In this document: one piece after another, positions 10,749 through 23,300 of the stretch
Numbering within the stretch: position 1 is the stretch's first letter
How the letters are laid out: each line of letters starts with the position of its first letter
DNA from: Mansonella perstans
Lineage: Eukaryota > Nematoda > Chromadorea > Rhabditida > Onchocercidae
Reading direction: 5' to 3'
Assembly (NCBI GenBank): GCA_037074765.1
Contig: JBAMDO010000069.1
Coordinates: 147,501-211,500 of the forward strand
DNA length: 64,000 nucleotides
The notes under the pieces: model-generated
What the model was told of the DNA's origin: nothing
Seen by the model: the letters and a program-made list of their open reading frames with translations, nothing else
The model's database searches: none
Made by a program: the position numbers and the translations under genes

Positions 10749-13282
10749 GATTGAAGGGATTGAATTTCTTTTAGTTGCAAATTCCTACACGCATAAGTGG
10801 AACTAATTCTCTTTTGCTTGCAAACTTTAATTTTTCTTTTTCCATAAAAAAAGAATTTGTGAATTTTTTGAAATTTTTCAGCTTGGAAAAATTGAACTAC
10901 TATTTATGACAACATACAGCTTTTCTTCTTATTAGAAATATGCAATGAGTCAGTGGAATATAATACTTCCGTTAGGACTATATTTTCTACTCACCACTTT
11001 TTCGGAGATTATTATTTGTATTATGAAATGATAATGCATTGACCGGAAATTAAAAAAAACTGATGATGATATTTAGAGCAAATCAAATAATTTAACTGTG
11101 ACACATATCAATCGCGAAAACGTTTATGGAATGTGAGGTTGAAAAATTTTTTAAATTTGCCCTTAGGCTTCTCTTAAATTTCACAAAACCATGCGCTTTT
11201 CTCATTTTTCTTTTTCGCTGAGAGAGAAATTTCATGCAACTAGTTGAATAAAGCCATCGAACACACCAGATCGATCATGGTACATTTTTGGCTGGTTTGC
11301 TTCCTTTGTCGTGTATAATAAATAGGGGACGCCTAAAATTGGGCTGCATCAAAGATTACTTAAGAAGAGTGATGTTTATGCCGGTGATATGCTTTAACTA
11401 AACAAAATTAATAATTCTCTATCTCTCACTTGCTAATTTCTTGTTAGTTAAAAACAGAAAGAAATTAAAAATGAATTTTTTGTTCTCTGGTTGCAGCATT
11501 TAAAGATTTCGTCTCTTTCGGAATTTCAGTTATTTAGAATTCTAATTTTTTTTGTTGCATTTTTTGCCGCAGAAATTATTCTACCAGAAATTTTGTGGCA
11601 TTTCTTGAAGAGAAGCAAAAAAGAGACAGAAAAAGGAAATGAAAAGAAAGAAAGAAAAAGGATTGGAATGAGAAGAAACATGGGAGTCATCGGTGATTGT
11701 AGGAACATTTTTCTGGACGAATTTGTCAAGCAATTATGAGAGAAAATAAAATTTTGTAAAACCAATAAATTTTTATCCTTTTTCCATAATTTATGACACA
11801 TCGTTAATTAAAACAGAATATATTTGAAAAGTGAAGAAAAAGTAGTGAAATGAATGGTGTGGGAAAAGTTCCAAAAATATCTTTCGAGATTTCATTTTGT
11901 TTCCCGAAAGGCAATGCAAACCCAATTGAGCATTGAGAAATTTTATTTGAAAAGTCATTAACTAATTCTTAGCTGATTCTGAAATATTTTCCGACAAAAA
12001 GTTCAAATGCATTTTATCGAAATTGCGGAAACGCTGACAATAATTTAATTTCTTCTTGCCAAATTACATTTCTTCTGTTAATCGTCCATAAATTATTTTA
12101 ATTAAATTTCATTAATTTCCAGATGATCATTTCCAGATAGATGTTTCATTAAGTGAAAGAATTTATCATGTACATACTACAAACTTTAATTACAGTTTCA
12201 AAAATTATCTTCATGAATTGTCATTTTGTCATCAAATTTAATAATTGCAGCAGGGCATTCAAATTTTGAGTCCTTCAAGACTTGATTATTAGTCTTTTAA
12301 GACATGATTACCAATATTACGATTATATGTTATGATTGTTAATATTGTGGTTATTAATATTATGATGATATGATTGCCAATATGATTATCAGTTGGATGA
12401 GTGTTTGGAAAAGTTCTCTTCTGACAACTTGTTTCATTTCACACAAATTAATTTGTCAAAATAGGTTGACAACGTTTGTTTTGATATGAAAACTGCAATT
12501 ATTACTGAAAATGCTTTTATGGAAGGATTTCGAGCGGTTTTGATTAATTAACCTGTAATCAATCAATGTAATAAACACTATAGACAGCTTATGAAAATGC
12601 AAATCAAAAGCTTGCTTGATTTCTCGTTCTAATTAGTATTTGATTGAATGGTTATTTCAAGCAGTTTGAATTCATTTCGGATTCAAAACATGTTCATTAA
12701 ATATTAATATGATTGGATAAGCTGAATAAGATAATTAATTTCATTTTAGGAGCACTTATAAAAAACAGAAATTTCTTTCAAAAAATTATACAGACTTCAA
12801 TTTCACTTAAAATCATATTTCATTAATAGTAACATTCGTTTGTTGAAGTCAAAGGGTATATTGGTAGTGAGAATAATTGCAATTAAAAAGCAAAATGAAA
12901 AGGAAAGAAAAAAAGAAGAGAGGGAAAGGAAAGAAAAAAGGATGAAACAGAGAGAACAAAAATGGAAATCATGAATTTTAGCGAATAATCCTTCAGTATG
13001 TTCATTTTTCATCATTTCCTTTCTAAACTTTTGGTGGAAATGAGACAATGTTGACATTCGAGAATAAAGCCTAAAGGACCCTTTTGTCTTCCTACTTCTT
13101 CATTTTCTCTCATTCTTTGCTCTTCTGTTATCACTTCATCATCAAACTAGCTTAATATGTTTTAGCATATATTCGTATTTTTGTTCGATAGCAATACGTA
13201 TCTGTGAAGTCATCATTTTACAGTATTCGTTGTAGGAATTAAAATAAAGAATTAGTTTGCTTTTGTCATCGTATTTATTTCA

Positions 13283-15989
13283 ATGGTTCGAATTAAAATG
13301 GACCCGTTAGATGACGGGGAAAATATTCGACATTTAAAATGTGTCCTAGTTGGAGATGCCGCCGTTGGAAAGACATCGCTTATTGTTTCCTATACTACAA
13401 ATGGTTATCCAAAGCAATATATTCCAACAGCATTTGATAATTATTCTGGTTCGTTTTTCCTATTCTTGTCAATTTTTTAAAATTTAATTTCAAATTTTAT
13501 ATTGTCGATATTTTAGATTAATTACTTTAGCACTCTTACATTTGATTACTTTTTTCTTAATTCAAATTATGATCGTAGACTACCAATACTTTTTTCTCGC
13601 CCCATTTACATCTCCTAAAAATATTAGGAATTCAACTAACAGACTTCTTTCTGTTTGACATGAAAAGCAAATCTTTATAGACTGCCATTTCATCCACCTT
13701 TAGAATTAAGGACTACCAACGATACGCAATGAATTCAGTTAGATAACTGATGTGTCGGATAGTTGAATTCCACAAATCAAATTTAAAATACTAGAACTAC
13801 AAATTTAAAATGAGCAATTGATTGCTAATTTTTTTTCATCTTTAGTACTTATCAATATTAATTTGTCTTCCAATAACGAATTTTTCGAAATTTAATACAA
13901 ATTCAAATTCTGTTTTTTTTTTTTTTTTTTTGAAAATTCAATATGCAATTTTCGGCAACTTAAAACTGAATTTTCTGAATGAAAAATACCTTTGGTGATT
14001 TAGCGCTCAAAAATATCACAAAAATTTTTGAAATTTATTATTACAAAATATCACTCCAAAATTTGTAGTAAAATTAATTTTTTCAGTATTAGTGAGAGTA
14101 GATAATCAACCGATACGTTTGCAACTTTGCGATACTGCTGGAAAGGTTTAGTCGCTCTTTTTTCTATTACTTTATTTTTGTGTAACAGGAAGAGAATACC
14201 ATTACTGCTTTATGTTTTATTGCTGCCGATACCATAAGTAAACTAAAATTCGTATATATCATATTCGGTACTTAATTGTTTGTATTCGACACTGTAATTA
14301 TTATTTTCGATACTATAATTATCGGATTTCATTTGCAGTTATGCAGCGCTTGTTGAAAATGAAATAATTCGAAGGGATGTATTAAAAATTTAGCTTTTTT
14401 AATTAAATTAATTCGATCATCATTTATACTAAAAAAGCATCGCACTAAAGAAATGAAGCTAGAATTACTAATGTTTTCGATTTTCATATTCGTTTAAAAT
14501 AAAGAGACACAATTTTAAATGTTTACCGTATTGGCAAAATTTAAACTTTTATCGTTTTCTTTTATTTATTTGCTCACTGCCTTTAAATTTTGTTGTTTCT
14601 ATTCAGTTCTGCTTATTGCTTGCTTTGATAAGAATATGAATTAGTCGACCCTATTTCATTCCTAATATAAAGTTCTGAAATACAATGGCGACTCTCTGTC
14701 CAGAATTTCGAGATCTTTTTATGCATCCCTTACTATCTTACACCGATCCTCCAGTCGGGTTAATTTGTTTCGGTTAATAAACTAATTATTTAATGTATGG
14801 AAGATAATGTTTATTTAACGCCATCCACAGATGAATTAATTATAATTGCAATTTTAATTGTCTTTGCACAGAGATTCCAGTACTATTACGATACTGTTGC
14901 AAATGACAACAAAGGTTTCATTGTTTAGGTGATCCATAAAGCGTATAATACCTTGGACTTGTTCAGGATCTTTCAGGCTCGATTTGACTCGCTACGACCA
15001 TTTACTTATCCAGATACAGATGTATTCCTGTTATGCTTCAATGTCATGTTACCCAGTACTCTCCGCTCAATTATCGATCATTGGATACCAGAAATTAATA
15101 AAACAGTACCTAATGCACCCGGTTGGCATACATACATATTCATCATCATAAGATAAATCTACCAAAATCATTCAAAAAGTGTTGTGCACAAAAAAACCGT
15201 ACTAAAACAAACGATAGAGAGAAATATCTGAAAAATGATAATTAAAAGAATCAATTGCATATTAAATCATATGCTATACAGGTGGTTCGTGACCTGTCCA
15301 TTGATATTTAAACAACGAAATTTGATAAAGCTTTCAAGGTTACACTGTAAGAAATATATAAAACCATTACTTCTCATTAATTAGTGATAGCAATTATTTT
15401 TCAAACTAAATAATTAATTGAAAATGAATAATTTGGAAATTCATGAAGAGCGCTCTCGCTCTCTGTCTCTCTACCTCTTTCTCTAAATATATACAACATT
15501 TCAATAAAACTTTTATTATTGCATTAAACAAATTAGTTTAAATTTTTTTTTTAAACAAATTTTTTTTTTTAATTTCAAATTTCAGTAATCCTAGTTGGTA
15601 CACAATCAGATTTACGGGCAAATGTTAGTTTGGTGATTGATTTGTGCAAAAATGGTGAACAACCGGTTAGTGAATCGAAAGCACGAATGTTAAGCGCCGA
15701 TTTATGTACTGATTATTTGGAATGTTCCGCGCTAACACAACATAATCTGAAAGAAGTTTTCGACGCCGCCATATTAACAGCATTACGCAGTAAATCATCA
15801 TTAAATACGACCGCTTCATCATATACAACCAAAATAATCAATACGATACGCTTAACACGTGAACGTGAACGTGAACCACGAGGTATTCTTGCTCATGGTA
15901 ATAGTGATAATACGAGAGATGAGAAAAAATCAAGTAGAATTAGGCAAGGTTTCAAAAGGATTATTACCTTAACAAAAAGACTTCTATAA
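13283..15989 (+). CDS. Atypical Rho-family GTPase of the RhoU/V (Wrch, CHW-1) type
   Basis: Four exons, 13283-13448, 14087-14145, 14977-15121 and 15586-15989, join in phase to a 257-residue protein. Motifs in order: P-loop GDAAVGKT at residues 24-31; the [16 protein letters not shown] switch I region; DTAG at 71-74 followed by Lys75; [25 protein letters not shown] as nucleotide-specificity loop; and [17 protein letters not shown]. The whole closely resembles Wrch-type Rho proteins, which bind GTP and steer actin and cell polarity. Oddities: Ala at the Ras Gly12 position (also described for C. elegans CHW-1), Lys at the Ras Gln61 position, and an Arg/Lys-rich C-terminus ending [11 protein letters not shown] with no CAAX box and no nearby cysteine. 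It is probably GTPase-impaired, which is inference. AATAAA lies at 16058-16063. Confidence 0.93.
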
Positions 15990-16138
15990 GCTTATTATTA
16001 AGGCTGTTAGAAGAGCTCATTTTTGGTCTAGGAACTTTTTTTTTATTAATGAGGCAAAATAAAATTAAATGAAATTGAAAATTTGAAAGGATTAATTTCA
16101 TTATTGCGAGATTTTCTTTTGTCTATCCTTTCCGAATG

Positions 16139-16362
16139 AAATCTCAGTGCTATTTCTGACTCAAGTAAAGATAATTGAGACAAGCTACTGTAATTGTCTG
16201 AATGTGGACATAATTAAGACAAGCTACTGCAATTGTCTGAATCTCAGTGTTATTTCTCTGACCTAAGTAGAGATAACTGAGACAAGCTACTGTAATTGTC
16301 TGAGTTTCAGTATTGTTTCTGACCTAAATAGAGATAATTGAGACAAGCTACTGTAATTGTCT
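16139..16362. repeat. Tandem array, about 62-base unit, four copies, one shortened
   Basis: The motif GACAAGCTACTG followed by AATTGTCTGA recurs starting at 16179, 16218, 16281 and 16342. The spacings are 39, 63 and 61 bases, so the unit is about 62 bases with one internally deleted copy. The array lies just past the poly(A) signal of the Rho gene. Confidence 0.85.
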
Positions 16363-19300
16363 GCTAATAACTAATTTTGCCATTGTTTGTTTGAGAAATC
16401 TACAAGAAAAAAAAAGGAATAAAATTTAGTTTTACGAAATGTTACTTGCATGTTAGAATTAATTTGTTGCATTTAACCGGGAGAGAACTCGGGGATAATT
16501 CAAGAATTTGCATTTGGGAAATGTAAATATATTGGAGGAAAATTTCTAATGGATGTTGTAAATGCTTGAAATTCATGGAAAAGAATTTTGAGCGATTAGG
16601 ATTGAATTTTTGTCTATTAAATTTATTTATAAGGAAAAAGTAGAAGCTAAAAAGCTTTTTGCATTTTATTTCTTGTTTAATAAAGTTATTGTGTTAAGCC
16701 AAATTTAGACTCTCTCCCCATTGTTGTTCAATTCTTTGATTATATATACATTGTCCACTCGTGTCAATCTCCATTCATTCATTGGTTTAGTTGTCCTAAT
16801 GATTATTGCATTCATTGCTACTACTACTAAAACAGTTTTCCTGCATTGTTCTCGCATTTGATTCTGTTTGCTCATTTTTCTGTTGTAATGCAAAAAAAAA
16901 GAAACAAAAAATAAAACAACTTGTTGAATGTGCTTTATGTTTTTTGTGAATTCTTTTTTTATTATGCAATTTGTGCTTTTTGAAATTTGTATTTTCAATA
17001 CAATCTTCTTTCAATTTTTGACATACACACAATTTACCTGTTAATTAAGGATCGAAGATTGATTGACACACTTCATATTGCATACTATTCGTGTAAATGC
17101 GTTGGAATTAATATCCACGAATTTTAATTATCATAAATCAATATCTTAATGAGATTATTACTACAGCTATAATTATAGTTATCTGCATATAGGCACAGTA
17201 TGCCAAATAATCTTAATGGTTTGTAATTACATACAATTTTCTCTTTTATCCCTCAAATATAAATCATTAAAGAACTTTCTCTTCATCCCTCAAAAATTAA
17301 AAATCATTTATTCCATGTAAAAAAAAGAATAACTATTCCTGATAGAAATCAATTAATTTGAAATTTATTCATATTATACACAGTTACTTGGAATTTTTTT
17401 TGTTATTTGAAATTAACAGTTTAAATTAAAGTTAAAATTATGCACATTATAAAATAAATCAAATCATAATTACAAAATAGATCAGATTATATAACGATTA
17501 TCGCCTCACATAGCCGGCTTGCAATTTCATTTTCCCCAATTTCGATTTCATACTATTTGTTTATGAACAACGCATTCTCCTTCATAAGTGCTCAATAATA
17601 TCTTCCAGATGATAATAATGTTATAAAAGCTAGTAACTTCGTACATGGACGACATCTTTACAGTAACAAGCATTCCGGTGGAATTTTGCCAATTAAATTT
17701 CAAATAATCCCTGTTTTGATAACAAACATTTTAAATGAAAGAATATTTGAAATAATTATCATGAAAATTCGGACTAAGCAATCTTATCAACATTCATCTT
17801 AAAAGAAACTTTTAAATGCGTTGCAAATGTCCTTTTCTAAGCTTGCCTGTTTCAATATTACATCCAGACCGAATACCAAGACAAAAAACATCAATACTCC
17901 CCCGTCCCTTTAACAAATGGAACATATTTGGAACTTCCGGCGCTGTCTCCCATCTCCCCCGGTTACTTCATTATTTCTCCACATTTTTGTAACAAATTAA
18001 CAGAAGCAGTTTTTCGAAATCATCTTTGGTAGAAAAGAAAAAAAATATATGGAATAGGTAATTATCGAAATCATTGGTTTAATTGCTTGGTAACGAGGGT
18101 TACGATTTTCGACCTCATCAACTTGTGATTCTCCACCGCTTTCTTAACTTGTTATTGCTGTGGTTTTTAACCGTATCAGAAATTGTATCAGAAATCGCTA
18201 TTGCTACGCCGCGGTTGAACTTAATTACTTCATCGAAGCTATGCATATATTTTCAGCTTAAATTGGAAACTTCTCTCTCATCGGTTGGAAATCTTATTCG
18301 CAAGCTAATTTAAATATTTCATGTAATTATTTAACAAAGTTCATGCTAATAAGCGTTTCATGCTATTTAATTAGCATTTAATAAGCATAACACATGCAAG
18401 AAATTTAACATCTTATAACTTTCAACTGTTTCTCCCAAATATTTCATTGTAACTCAAAATAAAATCATAAAATTTCTATTTAAGTGATGAATATTTTAAA
18501 TTGCTGTCGCATTTTTCAAATTGTCACTTCTTAAAAATATATTTCTCAAATTAAAGCATAGCCAATTGGTGAATAATTGGTAGGTTTTGCATTTTGTTTG
18601 GTTCGATTTATTATTTATTTAATTGAAGAGGTTTTTTCAGTATTTCCAATTCTCGATATGTTTTTTTATTTAAAAACTCATTTCATTTTTCTAGAAATTT
18701 GGCACGCTTTGACTGAACTGTGAAAGTATTCTTGAATTACAACATAATTTGTGCTAGTCTGTGCAAACTATGACCGTTCTGTCACAAATACGGTCGTTGA
18801 CTTTTGTGGAGAACGGTCCACTTGATAATTTCATCTCATTTATTCTACACTGTCCGATAAAAATTGTACTTCAAATGTCGTTTATTATCATTTTTACTCT
18901 TTTTTTATTATAACTGTCTTTTTTTGATCACTCATATTTTTGCATTTCTGGTCATTTATTTCGCAAAGCATATCATACCTTTATAAAATATAAAATTTTT
19001 TTAATTTTTCTATTCTTGCTTTTTCAAGTAATCAATTAATCATAATTTCTACTGATTCTATTAAGAGCATATCTGTTATCAGAATCTTTTATTTGTGTCA
19101 TTAGTTGAAATAACAGTGTAGCGATAAAGGTGGTCGTCTTCTTGTCATATCGTTTTGCATCTTTATAATTTTTTAGATATTTTTAAAATTATCAAAATAG
19201 TCACAGATTTGAAGTAGGACGGACTAAGAGTCTAGCTCAGAACATACTTACTATACAAAAAGCCAAAAGAAGAAAATTGAACAGTGTAGAAAATCTTATG

Positions 19301-20289
19301 AATGCTAGTAATAAATTATTTATAATATATTGATATTTAAATACATTATTGATATCGAAGTATTTAAACAGTTGCTTTATCTTTAAACATAAAACTTCAT
19401 TTTACCAATTATTTTGACTAATTAATTTATTTTACTAATTATAAAATTACTAACACTATAGGCATTGCTATTTATTGCTATATATAAATCAAATGAACAA
19501 TTTGAAATGTTATTCGCGATATTAAATGTTGACGGACCGAATTCTTTTTTGTTTAAGTAGAATACCATTCAAATGTTGCACCCAACTTTCACTTAGATCA
19601 TTAACTTTAACCACCTAACTTTCGATCATTAACATTAATCATTTAACTTCATTTCATTAACCTTAATCATTTAACTTTTCATCTCATCAAAATTTATCAC
19701 TCTAAGACTACAAGCATTTCCTTCTTTGAATTAACCTTTTTCAATATTTCAAAACATTGGTAAACTTCTATACTAGCAGCTGATCGCTTAACAAGGTTTT
19801 ACAGTCTACCTCTTGTATATTAATCAACTTTCATCTGGAATTGGGAAGAGAAGAAAATACAACAAGTATGTGAAAACTTCTGGGATGATCATCATTAGGA
19901 AATCGATTTGTGTTATTTTTTTTTTTTGATTTGATTGTGCCAATTGCATATCTTTTCTCTTGTTTCTTTAAGAAAAGCATATTTTAATAACCCAATGAAG
20001 CGTTTAATCAACATTTGGCCGATCTTTGGTTGTCATGGAAAAAAGGAAATGACCGGTGTTAAACTGAATGATTGCTTCTCATTAAAAGGGTCATTTAATC
20101 CCTCGATTTATAACATTGTGTCATTGTAATTAAATATTGCTGCTTTTGATTGGGAGAATTGATCGCATGATAATCAATGCAGTAAAACAGCTATATACCA
20201 TATTTAATGACGAATGGGCTTTCTTAATTAGCCTAAGAATAAGTGAATTGAAAATAAATCGAATATTATTAACTTTAGCTGTCACTTAG

Positions 20290-20331
20290 GGAAGAATCCA
20301 TAATTGGCTCTAGCCATTTATGGATTCTTCC
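20290..20331. repeat. Near-perfect 20-base inverted repeat with a 2-base loop
   Basis: The arm at 20290-20309 pairs with 20312-20331 with a single mismatch around a CT centre. The downstream 70 bases repeat parts of the arm (TTCTTCCTTGAAA, GATTCTTTTTTGAAATC), which suggests local duplication or a terminal inverted-repeat remnant. Confidence 0.75.
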
Positions 20332-23300
20332 TTGAAACCCTTCCTTGAAAAAAATATTTTTCCTTGAAATCTAGCGGATTCTTTTTTGAAATCTAGCTTG
20401 AAATCCGAATTAATATCGCTTTAGCAAGGAATATGTAATTTTTTAAAAATATTTCAAATCAGGATCCAATTTTCCGTTGCTGTCATCCATTACAAATTAA
20501 ACCATTAAAAGCATTCATTGATCCATTTTATTCGATTTTAAGGATCTACATATAGTACAGGATTCGGATAACTGCCTGCTATTTCATCCACAGTAACTTT
20601 TCTTTCTCCAGTCATCCTCATTCAGACCGAACATTCACTTAGGCTCATTAATTGGGTCTATTGTGCTTCATTAGCACAATGGTCAACTAATTTACCCATT
20701 AAATGATTATTTATTTTGTTGCTAACTGTTGAAAGTATGAATGACATCATGCAAATATTGGGAAATAATAAGCAATCATCAATGTCGCAAATTGGCGAGG
20801 TCGGAATAATTGTGTAGGAATAATTCTATCGGGTGTATGAAGGGCCAAAAATAAATTATCTTTAGTTAATTAAAATGAATCGAAATAGCTACTATTTAGA
20901 TGATTGGTTTCAGATTAGCTTTCATGATAGCTGCTCGGACACCCAAATATTTCGAAATCATCACCATCCTAGCCATCCATAGAACTCATCGAATTCTTTA
21001 ATTTCTCTTCTTGAAATGGCGTAACGACGATACTTTTGAATGGCTCATACAAATTTGTTAGTCATTCCGATCGCATATGAGTATATTGTTTGTCCAGACG
21101 AGTTAAATGAATACTTGCTTGACATTCCCAGGTGTGATGCTGAGACATGCAGTGGACATTGGATATCGAATATCGGATATTCAAACTTTTTTGTCTGCCT
21201 CTAGACGGCTGATCAAATCAATTTGTCTGCTGCCACTTTTTCATTTCAATTTCAAAAGCGCACCGGTGAATATGTAAAACTCATAGAAGACTGGAACTTT
21301 GCACCAACCTTAATAGGCCTTCTTATGAATAACTTACTTTTTTTAAATTAACCATGAAGATCCTTTTCAACTGCCTCGAGAGTATTTTAACCTGATTTCT
21401 ATTTGCAATTAAATTCATTTTTAGTTTTTTTTGCACAATGCTTTTTAAAAGTCACACAAAAAGAAGCCAATCCTGTCTATTTCTCCTATTTAATAATGGA
21501 TTACGGAAATAAGCAATAATGAAATTGCCTCGAAATGAGCAAACTAGATTAATTGAGGCCATTACTTCTTAGCTGGCCAGTTTAGTTAGCCTACAACCGG
21601 GCTAACATTTGTCTGAAACATGCGGGCGAAAAGTTGCCAACCAGTTAAACAATTCTAATTTCATTAGGATTTGCTCGCTTCACTTTCCTTAAGTTTCCAA
21701 GTTACCTAAAATGAGCTATTTTAACGAAGTAGTGCAATTGTACTTTACCTAATATGTGCAGTAGCACATCATCATCATAAAAAGGCTTATCGGTCATTCC
21801 CGTAAATCTCCATCTCGAATGCGTATTAAATGAAATATCCCCTCTGTATGCTTATGTTTGAATAGTGGTAATCACTATCGTTTTACTCTTCTTATTATAA
21901 CTATTACTCGCAATCTACTCCGATGTCACCAAAGATATCACGAAACACACAAAATTGATACTCTTTCCAGTTCCATTAATCTATTTTCACATTATTTGCA
22001 ATCATTACTTCCTTCTCAATGAATTTTTTTCTCAAAGGCTCAGAAAGCAAGACTATAGATTAATTTTGCAGTTTGTTTCGGTGTAATACGCATGCGCATG
22101 CATGGTTTACATATATGCATGCGTTACATGGGATGTTATATGGACGACACTCTCCAAGGCATTTGTCACTTGCTCATTTTCCTCTCTCTGTTAGGCCTAA
22201 CACTAACAAGTCTATCACATTTCTACTTTTACTTCATCTAACAAGAAGTAGCAGACGTTTTTTAGCTTCTTTGTTAGCAGCGATTCACTTTAACTCAATT
22301 CAATTTGACATAAATAATTTTTGCAATATATCCCATGGGAACTGAACATCATTTAAGTCTGTCTCCTTAAAACTGTCTTTCCTCTCTTATGATTTATGAC
22401 TTATAACACTCAAATTTCGTTCTTCAAATCATCATCATCATCATCTGATCAGTCAATTACACTTGTTTGCTTTCTGTTTTAAACATAATAGAATGACCTT
22501 AATAATAACTACTGCATAATCCTATTTGATTTAATTCAAATTTACTAAAAAGTCGATTCAGCTCATTTAGTTCAATTAACTTTAGTGGTAGAGAATATTT
22601 GAGGAAATATCGCTGTCCAGAAAAGAAGCCGGTCATAAAGGAAGTAATATTTCCGCACTCCGTCTCCTTTACTCCAAAAAACTTTATCTTTTTATCTTTC
22701 TACTAAGATCCCTGAGACTTTTCTGTTCTTATTGATCACAGAACTCTACCGAAGCATCCACAAAGCACTGGTATAGCTTCAGTGTACTATTAATCGCCGC
22801 CACATCATTTCCATTTGCGCACAGAGAGAAGCATTTCGAAATTAACTTGAAATAATCGAGCGGTAACATGCGGTAAATTGAAAAATCGCTCTCTAGAGTA
22901 TTTCATCTCACTTTAATTATCTGCTTTAAGAAATTTCAGTGTCAAAAATGTCTTTACTATTACTTACTTACTGATTACCGCGATATTACTAGTTACTTAC
23001 TGATTACCACGATTAGATTATTAGATATTAGAAGGGCAATTGCTGGAATAGGGAATAGCTATTATTGGAGATGAGCAAAAAAAGAGAAAGCATAGACAGG
23101 TGTTTGCAAAGACATATTACCGATAGTTGGAAGAACAGTTTCAGGAGGTTTCAGCTTCCTGGTTAGCGTCATGGCTAATCCTCTCCGTTTTAATCTTCCG
23201 TTTGTTCTACACCAATTCACCCACTAAGCAAATATCCTGTGCCATTTCATTTGGAGCAAATAAGTAACTCACATTTCCAAAATTACTCATACATCCTGTG

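Larger units (their letters stand above)
5989..13282. other. Gene-poor region left of the Rho gene
   Basis: No exon chain supported by splice sites was found over these 7.3 kb, although the missing 5' exons of the FAM161-like gene may lie near its left side. Contents I can support are two diverged copies of a block of about 70 bases (6255-6335 and 6395-6465), a trinucleotide repeat tract near 7318-7400, an inverted repeat at 8680-8711 and a decayed 5S rRNA copy at 10639-10748. There are also poly-T and poly-A runs. Short open frames here look like chance frames in AT-rich sequence. Confidence 0.5.

Noticed and set aside
18076..18110. GGTTTAATT followed by a GAGGGTTA-like segment, resembling the SL1 spliced leader
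   Set aside because: Only the first nine bases match the leader. The rest, the donor site and an Sm-binding site are absent.
22088..22135. Alternating purine-pyrimidine CGCATGCGCATGCATG patch with a second ATGCATGCG nearby, possible Z-DNA
   Set aside because: Short and without any neighbouring gene; no evidence for function from sequence alone.
22705..22725. TCCCTGAGAC, matching the seed of the lin-4/miR-125 family
   Set aside because: Flanking sequence does not form a hairpin with this segment, and the match ends after ten bases.
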